This document shows, piece after piece, positions 8,256-17,259 of a DNA stretch of 64,000 nt. The stretch's first letter is position 1; each line of letters opens with the position of its first letter. Source of the stretch: Ruminococcus sp. Its GTDB lineage: Bacteria; Bacillota_A; Clostridia; Oscillospirales; Ruminococcaceae. Made by a program: the position numbers and the translations under genes. The notes below the pieces were generated by a model that made no database searches, was not told where the DNA came from, and worked only from the letters and a program-made list of their open reading frames with translations. Where the stretch lies: contig NZ_JAIKXF010000005.1 of the NCBI RefSeq assembly GCF_024684275.1, positions 16,972 to 80,971 of the forward strand, in the 5' to 3' direction.

Positions 8256-8975
8256 TCAGCTCCAACGTCTCTTCTCAAGCACCTTAACGGTGAAGAAGTT
8301 GAAGAGGAAGGCTGCGCTGATGAAGAATACCACGCTGGGGAGACTGAATACTCCTCTTGTGAATTCAATATATCTCGAATAGAAGGCTATTGATGAAACT
8401 GCCTTGAATATCACTCTCTTTACGATGTTGCCGTTTTCAAAATCGGATACGAGCATCTCTGAGAGATATATCACGAATATAGCGACAAGGCTGACAACTG
8501 CCGAAGCCATCTGGTTCTCGGTAAGTGATGAGATGAAAAGTCCTACTGCGATAAAGGCTGCGCCCAGGAAGAGCATTGCAAAGTAATTTCCGAGGAGCGT
8601 CTGCCATACGATATCGCCGAGATAGTTGATGACGAATGCATAGATAAATATGATAGACTCAGCAATAACAAACAGTGTAAGTGCTGCAAAATACTTGCCG
8701 AGAACTATCTCCCACAAGCCTATAGGTGCTGTGAGAAGTCCCTGATCGGTCTTGTTCTTCTTTTCCTCGCTGAGAAGCTTCATGGTCAGCACAGGAATAA
8801 GAAACATTACGATATAAAACATTGAACTGAACATATTTGATGTATCGGCAAATCCGCTGGTGATAACTCCATTATAGAAGAATATGCCCGATACGAGCCA
8901 GAACACAGCAAGAAATACATATGCTACGCCCGACGTAAAGAATGCGCCCATTTCGCGCCTGTAGATAGCCAGCAT
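8256..8975 (-). CDS. ABC-2 type permease (GldF-like)
   Basis: A 239-residue integral membrane protein with about six helices, beginning with the ABC-2 signature MLAIYRREMGAFFTSGVAYVF. The EEKKNKTDQGLLTAPIGLWEIVLGK cytoplasmic loop is typical of GldF/NosY-like permeases (LLSEEKKNKTDQ). The start codon shares one base with the ATPase stop (TAATG). Together with the ATPase it would form the transport core, with the GldG-like and DUF4340 proteins as outer partners. Confidence 0.9.
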   Translation of the reverse strand: MLAIYRREMGAFFTSGVAYVFLAVFWLVSGIFFYNGVITSGFADTSNMFSSMFYIVMFLIPVLTMKLLSEEKKNKTDQGLLTAPIGLWEIVLGKYFAALTLFVIAESIIFIYAFVINYLGDIVWQTLLGNYFAMLFLGAAFIAVGLFISSLTENQMASAVVSLVAIFVIYLSEMLVSDFENGNIVKRVIFKAVSSIAFYSRYIEFTRGVFSLPSVVFFISAAFLFNFFTVKVLEKRRWS

Positions 8976-10105
8976 TATTCCTCACCTCCGTTATTTTCTG
9001 TGCTGTCTGCGGCTGTATCTTCATCGCCGCTGTCAACGATAGACGATTCTTCTTCCTCATCGTCCTCCTGAACGGCTCTGAGCTTACCGCTTGAAGTAGT
9101 CTTTATCTCGATCTTTGGCTTGGACTTTGACTTGCCGCTGTCGGACTTGCCGAGCCCCTCGTCCATAGTGATCTTGAGGAAGATGTCCTCGAGTGTGAGG
9201 TCTGAGAGCTGGAGCATGAGTATATTCCAGCCGTTATCGGCACAGAGCTTGTTGATGGCACGGCGGACATCAGTCTTGCCGTCGGTCTCGATATCATAAT
9301 CGTAAATGCCCTTTTCGCGCTCCATGTCTGCGCGGACGTACTTTACGCCGTCCATACTCCTTATCTTTTCTATGATAAGGCGCTTGTCATCTGCGGTATG
9401 TGTAGGACCTTCGATACGCATCACCATCTTGTGCTCATTGGTGATATTTTTTGCTATCTCGTCGGCAGTTCCGTCAGCAGCAACTGTACCCTTGTTGATG
9501 ATGATTATCCTGTCGCAGACAGCCTGTATCTCGGGAAGTATATGTGATGAAAGTATGACCGTGTGCTTCTTGCCCAGCTTCTTGATAAGAGTTCTTATCT
9601 CGATTATCTGGTTCGGATCGAGACCTACGGTAGGCTCGTCGAGAATGAGCACGGGCGGATTGTTGATAAGAGCCTGTGCAAGGCCTACTCTCTGACGATA
9701 GCCCTTTGAAAGGTTCTTGATTATCCTTCCTCTTACGTCCTCTATCTTGCAGAGGCTGCAAACGTCCTTGAGGTGTGCCTTTCTCGGCAGCTTGCACTTC
9801 TTCATGTCGTATACGAAGCCGAGGTAAGCCTCGACTGTCATATCTACATAAATTGGCGGTATCTCGGGAAGATAGCCGATGTTTGCCTTTGCCTTCTTTG
9901 GATCGTCAAGGATATTGATCCCGTCGATAAGCACATCGCCCGAGGTTGACGAGATGTATCCCGTCAGCATATTCATGGTCGTTGACTTTCCTGCACCGTT
10001 TGGTCCGAGGAAGCCGAGTATCTCACCCTTTTCGACCTTGAAGCTAATATTGTTTACGGCAACCTTGTCGCCGTACATCTTGGTAAGGTTCCTGACCTCT
10101 ATCAT
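8975..10105 (-). CDS. ABC transporter ATP-binding protein (GldA-like) with acidic tail
   Basis: The first 240 residues are a complete ABC ATPase: Walker A GPNGAGKST, signature LSKGYRQRVGLAQAL, Walker B VLILDEPTVGLDP, H-loop SSHILPE. The next 70 residues (IEGPTHTADDKRLIIEKIRS...MLQLSDLTLEDIFLKI) are the C-terminal domain common in ABC-2 exporters. The last 60 residues are unusual: Lys/Ser-rich, then Asp/Glu-rich (EEDDEEEESSIVDSGDED), predicted disordered. It is the first gene of the operon that runs to 4732. SD GGAGGG precedes the ATG. Confidence 0.93.
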   Translation of the reverse strand: MIEVRNLTKMYGDKVAVNNISFKVEKGEILGFLGPNGAGKSTTMNMLTGYISSTSGDVLIDGINILDDPKKAKANIGYLPEIPPIYVDMTVEAYLGFVYDMKKCKLPRKAHLKDVCSLCKIEDVRGRIIKNLSKGYRQRVGLAQALINNPPVLILDEPTVGLDPNQIIEIRTLIKKLGKKHTVILSSHILPEIQAVCDRIIIINKGTVAADGTADEIAKNITNEHKMVMRIEGPTHTADDKRLIIEKIRSMDGVKYVRADMEREKGIYDYDIETDGKTDVRRAINKLCADNGWNILMLQLSDLTLEDIFLKITMDEGLGKSDSGKSKSKPKIEIKTTSSGKLRAVQEDDEEEESSIVDSGDEDTAADSTENNGGEE

Positions 10106-10213
10106 TGGGTTTTACCCTCCTTATTACATATGCAGCAATACCCTGCTGCTTATTCGCACCCTTACTATGTTAATACTTCTATGTGATAGCACAGTGAAAG
10201 CAGAGCGAATTTT

Positions 10214-11092
10214 TTAAAATATATTCATAGCAGAGGCTATATCAGCTTTGATCTGTGCCCGAAGCTCGTCCAGTGAGGCGAATCTCATCTCGGGACGGAT
10301 AAAGCTGCAAAGCTCCACCGTAAGCGGATCTTCGTAAAGGTCTCCCGAAAATCCGTGTATATATGTCTCGGCAAGAGGTGCGCCGCCGTATTTCACGGTG
10401 GGCTTCATGCCTATATCCGTTATGGACGGATAGGTCTTTCCCTTTACATGGGCTTTTGAGGCGTACACGCCGTATCTCGGCACAAGCTGTCCCTCGCCGA
10501 AGAGCTGATTTGCTGTGGGAAATCCGATAGTGCGCCCCAGCTGAGCGCCGCGGCTGACTTCCCTGACTATGATATAGTTCCTGCCAAGCATAGCGTTGGC
10601 GCGGTCAAGTGCTCCTTCTGTGAGAAGCTGTCTCACGGCTGTGGAGGAAACTCTCTCGCCGCCGCAGAACACGTCGTCAACAGTCTGCACCGTGAAGCCG
10701 TACTTATCACCGAATATGCGCAGCTCGTCAGTACCGCAGGCAGCTCCTCTGCCGAAGCGGAAATCCCTGCCGCAGCATACAAAGTCTGCGTTCATGCTGC
10801 CAAGAAGTATCTCTCTTGCGAAGGTATCGCCGTCCATGCCGCATATATCCTCAAAGTGCGGTGAAAAAATACGCTCTGTGCCGCATTCGCTGCTCAGCAG
10901 ATAATGCTTCTCGCTCTCGCTGTAGATGTAGCCTGCTGCTCCCTTATTCGCCGTACTTTCGGGCGGAAAGGTAAATGCGCAGGGTATGAGCCCCTGCTTT
11001 TTCTGCTCAGCAGCAGCTTTAAGCACAGCACGGTGACCGAGGTGTACTCCGTCAAACATTCCAAGAGCGACGGCTGTTCTTTTATTGTCCAT
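10214..11092 (-). CDS. ribF: Bifunctional riboflavin kinase/FAD synthetase
   Basis: RibF phosphorylates riboflavin to FMN and adenylates it to FAD. The 292 residues have the N-terminal nucleotidyltransferase with GMFDGVHLGHRAVL (HxGH-like site) and SSTAVRQLLTEG, then the C-terminal flavokinase fold with GRTIGFPTAN and PRYGVYAS. It lies 4 bp after truB in the common Firmicute order truB-ribF and ends the nusA operon. No hairpin terminator is evident before the ABC operon 108 bp on, so read-through is possible. Confidence 0.95.
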   Translation of the reverse strand: MDNKRTAVALGMFDGVHLGHRAVLKAAAEQKKQGLIPCAFTFPPESTANKGAAGYIYSESEKHYLLSSECGTERIFSPHFEDICGMDGDTFAREILLGSMNADFVCCGRDFRFGRGAACGTDELRIFGDKYGFTVQTVDDVFCGGERVSSTAVRQLLTEGALDRANAMLGRNYIIVREVSRGAQLGRTIGFPTANQLFGEGQLVPRYGVYASKAHVKGKTYPSITDIGMKPTVKYGGAPLAETYIHGFSGDLYEDPLTVELCSFIRPEMRFASLDELRAQIKADIASAMNIF

Positions 11093-11096
11093 GCCG

Positions 11097-11990
11097 TCAC
11101 CCTAAATTCTTTCCAACGCGGAGCTCTCCGCTTTCAAAATCCGCAAAGGCAGTACCGATAAAGCCGCCGTCAAAGCCGTAGACTCCGTACTCCCTAACGC
11201 CGGTGCGTATGCCGCGAAGCCTTGATATATCGAGCTTTACGCCGTTTCTGTACATTCTTGTCTGAGCCTCGCCCAGTCTAAGCTTAGGCAGCTTTGCAAA
11301 CACACGCTCTATGGGGAGTATCAGCTCTTCCAGCCTGTCATCGTCCCTTGCGCGCTGTATCTCGTCAAAGCTGTGGCAGTCATCAAGAGTAAAGCCTCCC
11401 GACGACGTTCTGACCAGTGAGGTCATTATGCCGCCGCAGCCCAGCTTTTCGCCAATATCGCTGATTATAGTTCTTATATAAGTGCCCTTTCCGCAGGCTA
11501 TGGACAGTACTCCCTCACGGGATACGCTGTCGTAGCTCTCCAGCACAAGGCTGTCCACCTCTACCTCACGCGCCTGACGCTCCACCTCTATGCCCTGTCT
11601 TGCAAGGTCATAAAGGCGCTGTCCGTTTACCTGAACAGCCGAATACATAGGCGGAAGCTGCATTATCTTTCCCGTAAAATCGGGTATCACAGCTTCTATA
11701 GCCTCGCGGCTGACAGCCATATCCGAGCACTCCCGCACCTCTCCCCACACGTCCTGCGTGTCAGAGACAGCTCCCAGCCGGAATGCTGCACGGTAGCTCT
11801 TTGTATTATCGGGCATGATGTCACAGGCTTTGGTGGCATTTCCAACGAATACGGGAAGAACTCCCGTAGCCATAGGATCAAGTGTCCCGCCGTGACCGAG
11901 GCGTTTCATTTGCAGTATGCCGCGGAGCTTCGCCACCACATCGAATGATGTGAAGTCCTGCGGCTTGTTTACGCAGAGGATACCGTTCAT
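11097..11990 (-). CDS. truB: tRNA pseudouridine(55) synthase TruB
   Basis: TruB makes the universal pseudouridine 55 in the T-loop of tRNA. The catalytic motif GHGGTLDPMATGVLPV holds the nucleophile Asp (about residue 38). Later motifs are MQLPPMYSAVQVNGQRLYDLAR and CGKGTYIRTIISDIG. 297 residues is standard length and includes a short C-terminal PUA-like part. The start codon overlaps the nrnA stop by one base (TGATG). Confidence 0.97.
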   Translation of the reverse strand: MNGILCVNKPQDFTSFDVVAKLRGILQMKRLGHGGTLDPMATGVLPVFVGNATKACDIMPDNTKSYRAAFRLGAVSDTQDVWGEVRECSDMAVSREAIEAVIPDFTGKIMQLPPMYSAVQVNGQRLYDLARQGIEVERQAREVEVDSLVLESYDSVSREGVLSIACGKGTYIRTIISDIGEKLGCGGIMTSLVRTSSGGFTLDDCHSFDEIQRARDDDRLEELILPIERVFAKLPKLRLGEAQTRMYRNGVKLDISRLRGIRTGVREYGVYGFDGGFIGTAFADFESGELRVGKNLG

Positions 11991-12949
11991 CAGCCCAGCG
12001 CCCTTTCGACAGCCTCGATGAGCTGCTTCTTTGCCTCGTCAAGTGGTCCGTTTATGGTGCAGCCTGCTGCCTTTGCGTGACCGCCGCCGCCGATGGACTG
12101 GCATATAGTGGATACGTTGACATCGTTAGCCGAGCGGAATGAGCACTTGTATACTCCGTCCTCGCGCTCGCGCATGAGTATGCCGACCTCTGTTTCCTCC
12201 AGCTGGATAGTGAGAGGTGCAAAGCCCTCCAGCTCCTCCATAGAAACGTTCATTTCCCTCATCATATCCTGCGTTACCGCAGCGATAGCAAGCTTGCCGC
12301 CGAGACAGTACTCCATGAGCTCGTTGACCTTAGCCTCAAGCTTTAGTCTGCCCATAGACTTTACGTCGAACATATAGCGGTTTATCCTTGCGAAGTTTAT
12401 ATCATAGCTGCGCATCATCTCTGCGGCTATCTCATGAGCACGGGGAGTAGTGCAGCCGTACTTGAAGCAGCCCGAATCCGTGGCAATGCCAGTATAAAGG
12501 CACATTGCGCAGTGCTTTGTTATCTTGACACCCATGTACTGTGCAAGGTCATAGATTATCTCGCAGGCAGCCGTAGCATCGCCGCGGAGCAGTGTTCTCT
12601 CCGCGTAATTCTTGTTTGAGATGTGGTGGTCGATACATAGCTGTACCTTATCGCCGTATATGTCTTTATAATCGCCCATAAGGGTAGTATCGGCAATATC
12701 CACCGCTATGACGGTCTTTGGTTCAAAGTCCTCCCCTGCTCCCTCATCTGTGAGGAAACTGTAGCGTGACGGAAAAACGTCGTGGCACACGACTCTGCTG
12801 CGGATACCGAGCTGTGTCAGGATATCCTTCAAGCCGAAGCCTGCGCCTATGCAATCGCCGTCGGGATTGCGATGAGTCAATATAACTGCGTCCTCGCAGT
12901 TTCTGAGAAAGAGCTCAGCCTCACTGAAGCCTATATACATCTGATGCAC
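11990..12949 (-). CDS. nrnA: DHH-family nanoRNase/pAp phosphatase NrnA
   Basis: A 319-residue DHH/DHHA1 phosphoesterase that degrades nanoRNAs and 3'-phosphoadenosine 5'-phosphate. Metal-site motifs are THRNPDGDCIGAG, VDIADT, and the DHH signature CIDHHISNKNYAE. The C-terminal DHHA1 domain ends with GGGGHAKAAGC. It follows rbfA by 3 bp and overlaps truB by one base, the usual place of this gene in Clostridia. Confidence 0.95.
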   Translation of the reverse strand: MHQMYIGFSEAELFLRNCEDAVILTHRNPDGDCIGAGFGLKDILTQLGIRSRVVCHDVFPSRYSFLTDEGAGEDFEPKTVIAVDIADTTLMGDYKDIYGDKVQLCIDHHISNKNYAERTLLRGDATAACEIIYDLAQYMGVKITKHCAMCLYTGIATDSGCFKYGCTTPRAHEIAAEMMRSYDINFARINRYMFDVKSMGRLKLEAKVNELMEYCLGGKLAIAAVTQDMMREMNVSMEELEGFAPLTIQLEETEVGILMREREDGVYKCSFRSANDVNVSTICQSIGGGGHAKAAGCTINGPLDEAKKQLIEAVERALG

Positions 12950-12952
12950 TCC

Positions 12953-13291
12953 TTACAGTAGGTCATGGAGCTTTTTGCTTATCTCCGCACTTCTCTCTAT
13001 TGAATTGTCGGCAATAAACGTAAGCTCAGGCGCTTTGCGCATTTTTAGTCTGTGAAAAAGCTCCCGCTTGATAAAGCCTGCGGCGCTTTTTAGTCCCTGA
13101 ACGGACTCTTTTGCTCTTTCGATGCCCTCAAAGCTTGAAACATATATCTTACAGCTTGACATATCGCCCGAAAGGTCTGCACGGACGATAGTGAGCATCT
13201 TGTCTATTCTCGGATCCTTCAGCTCGCGGAGGATCGCCGTCATCTCACGCTTTATATCTTCAGCCATGCGGCTGTTCTTGAAATTAGGCAT
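12953..13291 (-). CDS. rbfA: 30S ribosome-binding factor RbfA
   Basis: RbfA assists late 30S subunit maturation and cold adaptation. The 112 residues form a single KH-like domain: NSRMAEDIKREMTAILREL, LKDPRID, then SSCKIYVSSFE and the C-terminal FHRLKMRKAPELTFIADNS. Its position between infB and nrnA/truB confirms the call. Confidence 0.95.
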   Translation of the reverse strand: MPNFKNSRMAEDIKREMTAILRELKDPRIDKMLTIVRADLSGDMSSCKIYVSSFEGIERAKESVQGLKSAAGFIKRELFHRLKMRKAPELTFIADNSIERSAEISKKLHDLL

Positions 13292-13308
13292 TTTGTTCCT
13301 TTCTATGG

Positions 13309-13872
13309 TCAGAGCTTGACTGTAAAGCCTTCCCCTGTTGTTTCCTCATGCTTGTCTGGATCGGCAGCCTTTGCGGTCTTTTTGGAAGCCTTTTTGGCAG
13401 GCTTCTTTGCCGCAGTTTTCTTCTCGGCTGTCTTTTTGGTGTTTGTCTTCTTTTCTGTCTTTTCCTCGGGCTTTTCGTCAGCTGTCTCAGTTTCCTGTGC
13501 AGCCTCCTCAGCCTTAGGCTCGTCTGCGCCTTCGTGCTCCGTAAAGAAGCCACCCCCGAAGATCTCCGCAGAAAAAGCCTCGTCCTCAGCTGTTAAGCTG
13601 TAATCGGGGATATCATCGTCCCCTTCCTCGCCGTAGTAGATGTCGGCATAGTTGCCGTACTCGGGTTCGAGCTCCACATCGCGGACGGGGCGCTCGATAC
13701 CCATGAGATCATCTGTGACCGGCTCGGGTGCTTCGATAGCGCTGCACTGACCGAGAAGTATCTTCTTTACCGATTCAAAGAAGAATATATCGATAGGTCC
13801 GAAGTCGTCCCATGCCAGTGCTTCATTGCAGTACTGTAACATATCCGCAGTACTCATTCTGCTGTTATCCAT
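13309..13872 (-). CDS. Hypothetical protein with acidic middle and Lys/Ala-rich tail, between infB and rbfA
   Basis: A 187-residue protein in three parts. Residues 1-50 look folded (MSTADMLQYCNEALAWDDFGPIDIFFFESVKKILLG). Residues 50-120 are acidic. Residues 120-180 are a histone-H1-like low-complexity tail rich in KKTAEKKTAAKKPAKKAS. It has no signal peptide. It is co-directional between infB and rbfA with short gaps (39 and 17 bp) and so belongs to the nusA operon. The basic tail suggests nucleic-acid or ribosome binding, which is inference. I do not recognise the family. Confidence 0.8.
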   Translation of the reverse strand: MDNSRMSTADMLQYCNEALAWDDFGPIDIFFFESVKKILLGQCSAIEAPEPVTDDLMGIERPVRDVELEPEYGNYADIYYGEEGDDDIPDYSLTAEDEAFSAEIFGGGFFTEHEGADEPKAEEAAQETETADEKPEEKTEKKTNTKKTAEKKTAAKKPAKKASKKTAKAADPDKHEETTGEGFTVKL

Positions 13873-13911
13873 AAGAAATTCCCCCTTATCATTATCGGAA
13901 ATTTTCGTTTA

Positions 13912-16614
13912 TCAGTCCTCGCGGTACTCCTCAACGATGTATGTCTCGAAGATATCGCCTTCCTTGACATCGCTGAACTTTTCAAGGCTGATACCGCACT
14001 CGTAGCCCTCGGCTACTTCCTTTACGTCGTCCTTGAAGCGCTTGAGTCCTGCGATCTCGTCGTCTGCGATGATGATACCGTCGCGGACAACTCTTACCTT
14101 GCTGCCTCTTGTTACCTTGCCGCTGAGTACGTAGCTTCCTGCTACCATACCGACATTGGATATCTTGTATACCTGTCTTACCTCGACGCGTCCCTGCTCA
14201 ACATCGCGGAACTTAGGTGCGAGCATACCCTTCATAGCTGTGGATATTTCCTCGATAGCATCGTAGATGATACGGTAGAGTCTGATGTCAACGCCGTCAC
14301 GGGCAGCATTCTCGGCTGCAACGGGATCAGGTCTTACGTTAAAGCCTACTATGATAGCGTTGGAAGCGCTTGCAAGCATAACGTCGCTCTCCTTAACGGC
14401 GCCGACTGCACCGTGGATAACTCTTACTCTTACCTCGTTGTTCGAGAGCTTTTCGAGAGACTGCTTTACAGCCTCGACAGAGCCCTGTACGTCAGCCTTA
14501 ACTACGATAGGAAGCTCCTTGATCTCGCCCTCTGCGATCTGACTGAACAGGTTATCGAGAGTTACCTTGCGGTATGCGTTGAACTGTTCCTGCTTCTGCT
14601 CGTGCTTTCTCTGCTCAACAAGCTCACGGGCAAGTCTCTCGTCCTCAACTGCGTTGAATATATCACCTGCACTCGGCACTTCAGCGAGACCTGTTATCTC
14701 GACAGGTACGGAAGGACCTGCTGCCTTTACAGTTCTGCCCTTGTGGTTGGTCATTACACGTACACGTCCTACAGCGGTGCCTGCGATGATAACGTCGCCC
14801 TGTCTGAGTGTACCGTTCTGTACGAGAAGTGTTGCGATAGGTCCTCTGCCCTTGTCAAGACGTGCTTCGATAACTGTACCCTTTGCAAGTCTGTCGGGAT
14901 TAGCCTTGAGCTCCTTGACCTCTGCAACGAGAAGTACATTTTCGAGAAGCTCGTCGATACCCTCGCCTGTCTTTGCTGATACGGGTACGCAGATAACGTC
15001 GCCGCCCCAGTCCTCGCATACGAGGTCGTACTTTGTCAGCTCTTCCTTTACACGGTCAGGGTTTGCGCCCTCCTTATCCATTTTGTTGATAGCAACGATA
15101 ATGGATACGCCTGCTGCCTTAGCATGGTTGATAGACTCAACTGTCTGAGGCATGATACCGTCGTCTGCGGCAACAACAAGGATAGCGATATCGGTGATGT
15201 TGGCACCTCTTGCTCGCATTGATGTGAATGCCTCATGTCCCGGAGTATCAAGGAAGGTAATGTCCTGCCCGTTTACGTTTACCTGATAAGCACCGATGTG
15301 CTGTGTGATTCCGCCTGCTTCGCCTGCGGCAACGTGAGCGTTTCTGATACGGTCAAGGATAGATGTCTTACCGTGGTCAACGTGTCCCATTACTACTACA
15401 ACAGGGCAGCGCGGCTGGAGGTTTGTATCGTCGTCATCTGTATCGTCGATAAGACGCTCCTCAATAGTAACGATGACCTCCTTCTCTACCTTTGCACCCA
15501 TTTCGTCTGCAACGATGGCTGCGGTATCAAAGTCTATCTCCTGATTGATAGAAGCCATTACGCCCAGCTTCATGAGCTGCTTGATGACCTCTGTAGCTGT
15601 GGCTTTAAGACGTGTAGCAAGCTCGCCTACCGTGATAGAATCAGGGATAAGCACCTTGAGCTGCTGTTTTCTTGCTCTTTCAAGCTCAAGTCTCTTGAGC
15701 TTTTCAGCCTCAGACTCCTTTTTGGAGAACTGCTGACGTGTTCTCTGAGCTGACTTCTGGTTTATCTTCTGCTTCTTGGAGGAGTAATTGTCGTTCTTGT
15801 GCTTGTTGGAGGCTGCCATCTGGTCGTATCTCTCGTTGTACTTATCGAGGTCAACGTAGCTTCCTCTTGTATCGACAGTTCTTCTCTGAGTAGAGGTCTG
15901 TGCTGTCTCGGAGCTGAATGAGGCATTGAACTTTGTTCTCTCGCCTCTGTCCTGAGCCTTTGCAGGCTCGGTCTTTTTCTTGTCCTTTTTCTTGTCATTC
16001 TTCTTTTCGTGAGTCGGTGCAGGTGTCTTAGCCTCAGGCTTTACCTCGGGCTTTGGTGCTTCCTTGACGGGAGCTTCTTCCTGCTTCTTCTCGGGCACTT
16101 CTGCCTTTACGGGCTCTGTCTTTGGTGCAGGCTCAGTCTTTGGTGCAGGCTTTTCCTCAGCCTTAGGAGCCTCCTTAACCGGAGCTTCTTCCTGCTTCTT
16201 CTCGGGCACTTCTGCCTTTACAGGCTCAGCCTTCTTTGCAGGAGCCTCATGCTTTGGCTCCTCTTTTTTCTCGGGAGCTGCTGCCTTAGCAGGCTTTTCT
16301 TCCTTCTTCGGAGCAGGCTTCTCCTTTTTCTCGGCAGGAGCTGCCGGCTTCTTTGCGGCAGGCTTCTTCTCTGCCTTAGGAGCTTCTTCCTTTACAGGAC
16401 GTGGATCGTTCTTTGAGTTGAAGTAATCATTCAGCGAATCCACTGAATAGCGGTTCTTCATGTAGTGCTCAAGAACAGCGTTCATCTCCTCCTCTGTGAG
16501 AGAAGAACCTGTTTTCTTTTTATTATCTCCCTTTTCAGTGAAAAAATCAATTAATTCCTGTGCAGGGACGTTGATATCCTTTGCTGCGTCGCTAAGCTTT
16601 ATTTTTTTTGCCAT
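13912..16614 (-). CDS. infB: Translation initiation factor IF-2
   Basis: IF-2 is the GTPase that brings initiator tRNA to the 30S subunit. The 900 residues comprise an N-terminal IF2N domain ([20 protein letters not shown]), a long disordered Pro/Ala/Lys/Glu region (about 70-215) with a near-duplicated block ([20 protein letters not shown]), a second IF2N-like domain ([20 protein letters not shown]), the G domain ([24 protein letters not shown]) and the C-terminal fMet-tRNA domain. The nearly identical PKTEP blocks suggest slippage expansion. Confidence 0.98.
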   Translation of the reverse strand: MAKKIKLSDAAKDINVPAQELIDFFTEKGDNKKKTGSSLTEEEMNAVLEHYMKNRYSVDSLNDYFNSKNDPRPVKEEAPKAEKKPAAKKPAAPAEKKEKPAPKKEEKPAKAAAPEKKEEPKHEAPAKKAEPVKAEVPEKKQEEAPVKEAPKAEEKPAPKTEPAPKTEPVKAEVPEKKQEEAPVKEAPKPEVKPEAKTPAPTHEKKNDKKKDKKKTEPAKAQDRGERTKFNASFSSETAQTSTQRRTVDTRGSYVDLDKYNERYDQMAASNKHKNDNYSSKKQKINQKSAQRTRQQFSKKESEAEKLKRLELERARKQQLKVLIPDSITVGELATRLKATATEVIKQLMKLGVMASINQEIDFDTAAIVADEMGAKVEKEVIVTIEERLIDDTDDDDTNLQPRCPVVVVMGHVDHGKTSILDRIRNAHVAAGEAGGITQHIGAYQVNVNGQDITFLDTPGHEAFTSMRARGANITDIAILVVAADDGIMPQTVESINHAKAAGVSIIVAINKMDKEGANPDRVKEELTKYDLVCEDWGGDVICVPVSAKTGEGIDELLENVLLVAEVKELKANPDRLAKGTVIEARLDKGRGPIATLLVQNGTLRQGDVIIAGTAVGRVRVMTNHKGRTVKAAGPSVPVEITGLAEVPSAGDIFNAVEDERLARELVEQRKHEQKQEQFNAYRKVTLDNLFSQIAEGEIKELPIVVKADVQGSVEAVKQSLEKLSNNEVRVRVIHGAVGAVKESDVMLASASNAIIVGFNVRPDPVAAENAARDGVDIRLYRIIYDAIEEISTAMKGMLAPKFRDVEQGRVEVRQVYKISNVGMVAGSYVLSGKVTRGSKVRVVRDGIIIADDEIAGLKRFKDDVKEVAEGYECGISLEKFSDVKEGDIFETYIVEEYRED

Positions 16615-16701
16615 AGGCTTTATTTACCTCCATTGTACTATGCCATGCATATCACGGCGAAATTATGATCCGTATCTATATAAACGCATTGCTGCGGTCA
16701 A

Positions 16702-17010
16702 TCATATTATTTTTTCAAAGCCGTCTGCGAAGCCCTTGTCCGTCACGGCTATGACGGCAGTCTCTTTGCCGCAGAGCCTTCCGATATCGGACTTGCTCAC
16801 ATCTGCTTTAAGGTGCTTTACTGCATATTTCTCGCAGTAGAAGCTTACCTCCTTGACAGTCTTTGGAGATGCATCAGAGGCTGTGAGCAGACACTTGGCT
16901 GTGCCGTTCTTTGCAGCTTCCACCGCGCTGTCAAAGCCCTTCACGATCTTTCCTGCTCTTATACAGATACCAAGCAGATTAATTATCCTGCGGCTGCTCT
17001 CCGAGCTCAT
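16702..17010 (-). CDS. L7Ae/L30e-family RNA-binding protein (YlxQ-like)
   Basis: A 102-residue L7Ae-fold protein that in Firmicutes sits between ylxR and infB and is thought to bind K-turn RNA. Visible motifs are NLLGICIRAGKIVKGFDSAVEA, KCLLTASDASPKT and AVIAVTDKGFADGF. The ATG is supported by GAGGTG 7 nt upstream and lies within the last 32 bases of rnpM, in another frame. Confidence 0.9.
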   Translation of the reverse strand: MSSESSRRIINLLGICIRAGKIVKGFDSAVEAAKNGTAKCLLTASDASPKTVKEVSFYCEKYAVKHLKADVSKSDIGRLCGKETAVIAVTDKGFADGFEKII

Positions 17011-17257
17011 TCATCATCACCTCGTAAACGCTGTCCTCTATTTTACATGAGAAGGATTTCTCAAAGCGTCTTGCCTTTCTGGCTTTTTCGAGACACTCAC
17101 GGCTGCGGCAGATATATGCTCCTCTGCCTGCTGCCTTGCCCTTGAAGTCAAGGCTTATATCGCCCTCGGGAGACTTTACCACGCGGATAAGCTCGATCTT
17201 TGGCTTCATCTCGTTACAGCCGAGACACATTCTCATGGGTATTTTCTTAGGCTTCAT
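16979..17257 (-). CDS. rnpM: RNase P modulator RnpM (YlxR family)
   Basis: A 92-residue YlxR-family protein. Family motifs are RMCLGCNEMKPK near the start and the GRGAYICRSREC loop in the middle. YlxR has been described as a modulator of RNase P activity in Bacillus. It begins 2 bp after the nusA stop and overlaps the L7Ae gene by 32 bp. Confidence 0.93.
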   Translation of the reverse strand: MKPKKIPMRMCLGCNEMKPKIELIRVVKSPEGDISLDFKGKAAGRGAYICRSRECLEKARKARRFEKSFSCKIEDSVYEVMMNELGEQPQDN

Positions 17258-17259
17258 GA

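Noticed and set aside
13316..13603. Plus-strand frames opposite the Lys/Ala-rich gene
   Set aside because: Mirror of the low-complexity tail; hydrophobic only because Lys/Glu codons are read in reverse.
16009..16426. Leu/Ser/Gly-rich plus-strand frames opposite the infB linker
   Set aside because: Artefacts of the repetitive infB N-terminal coding region.
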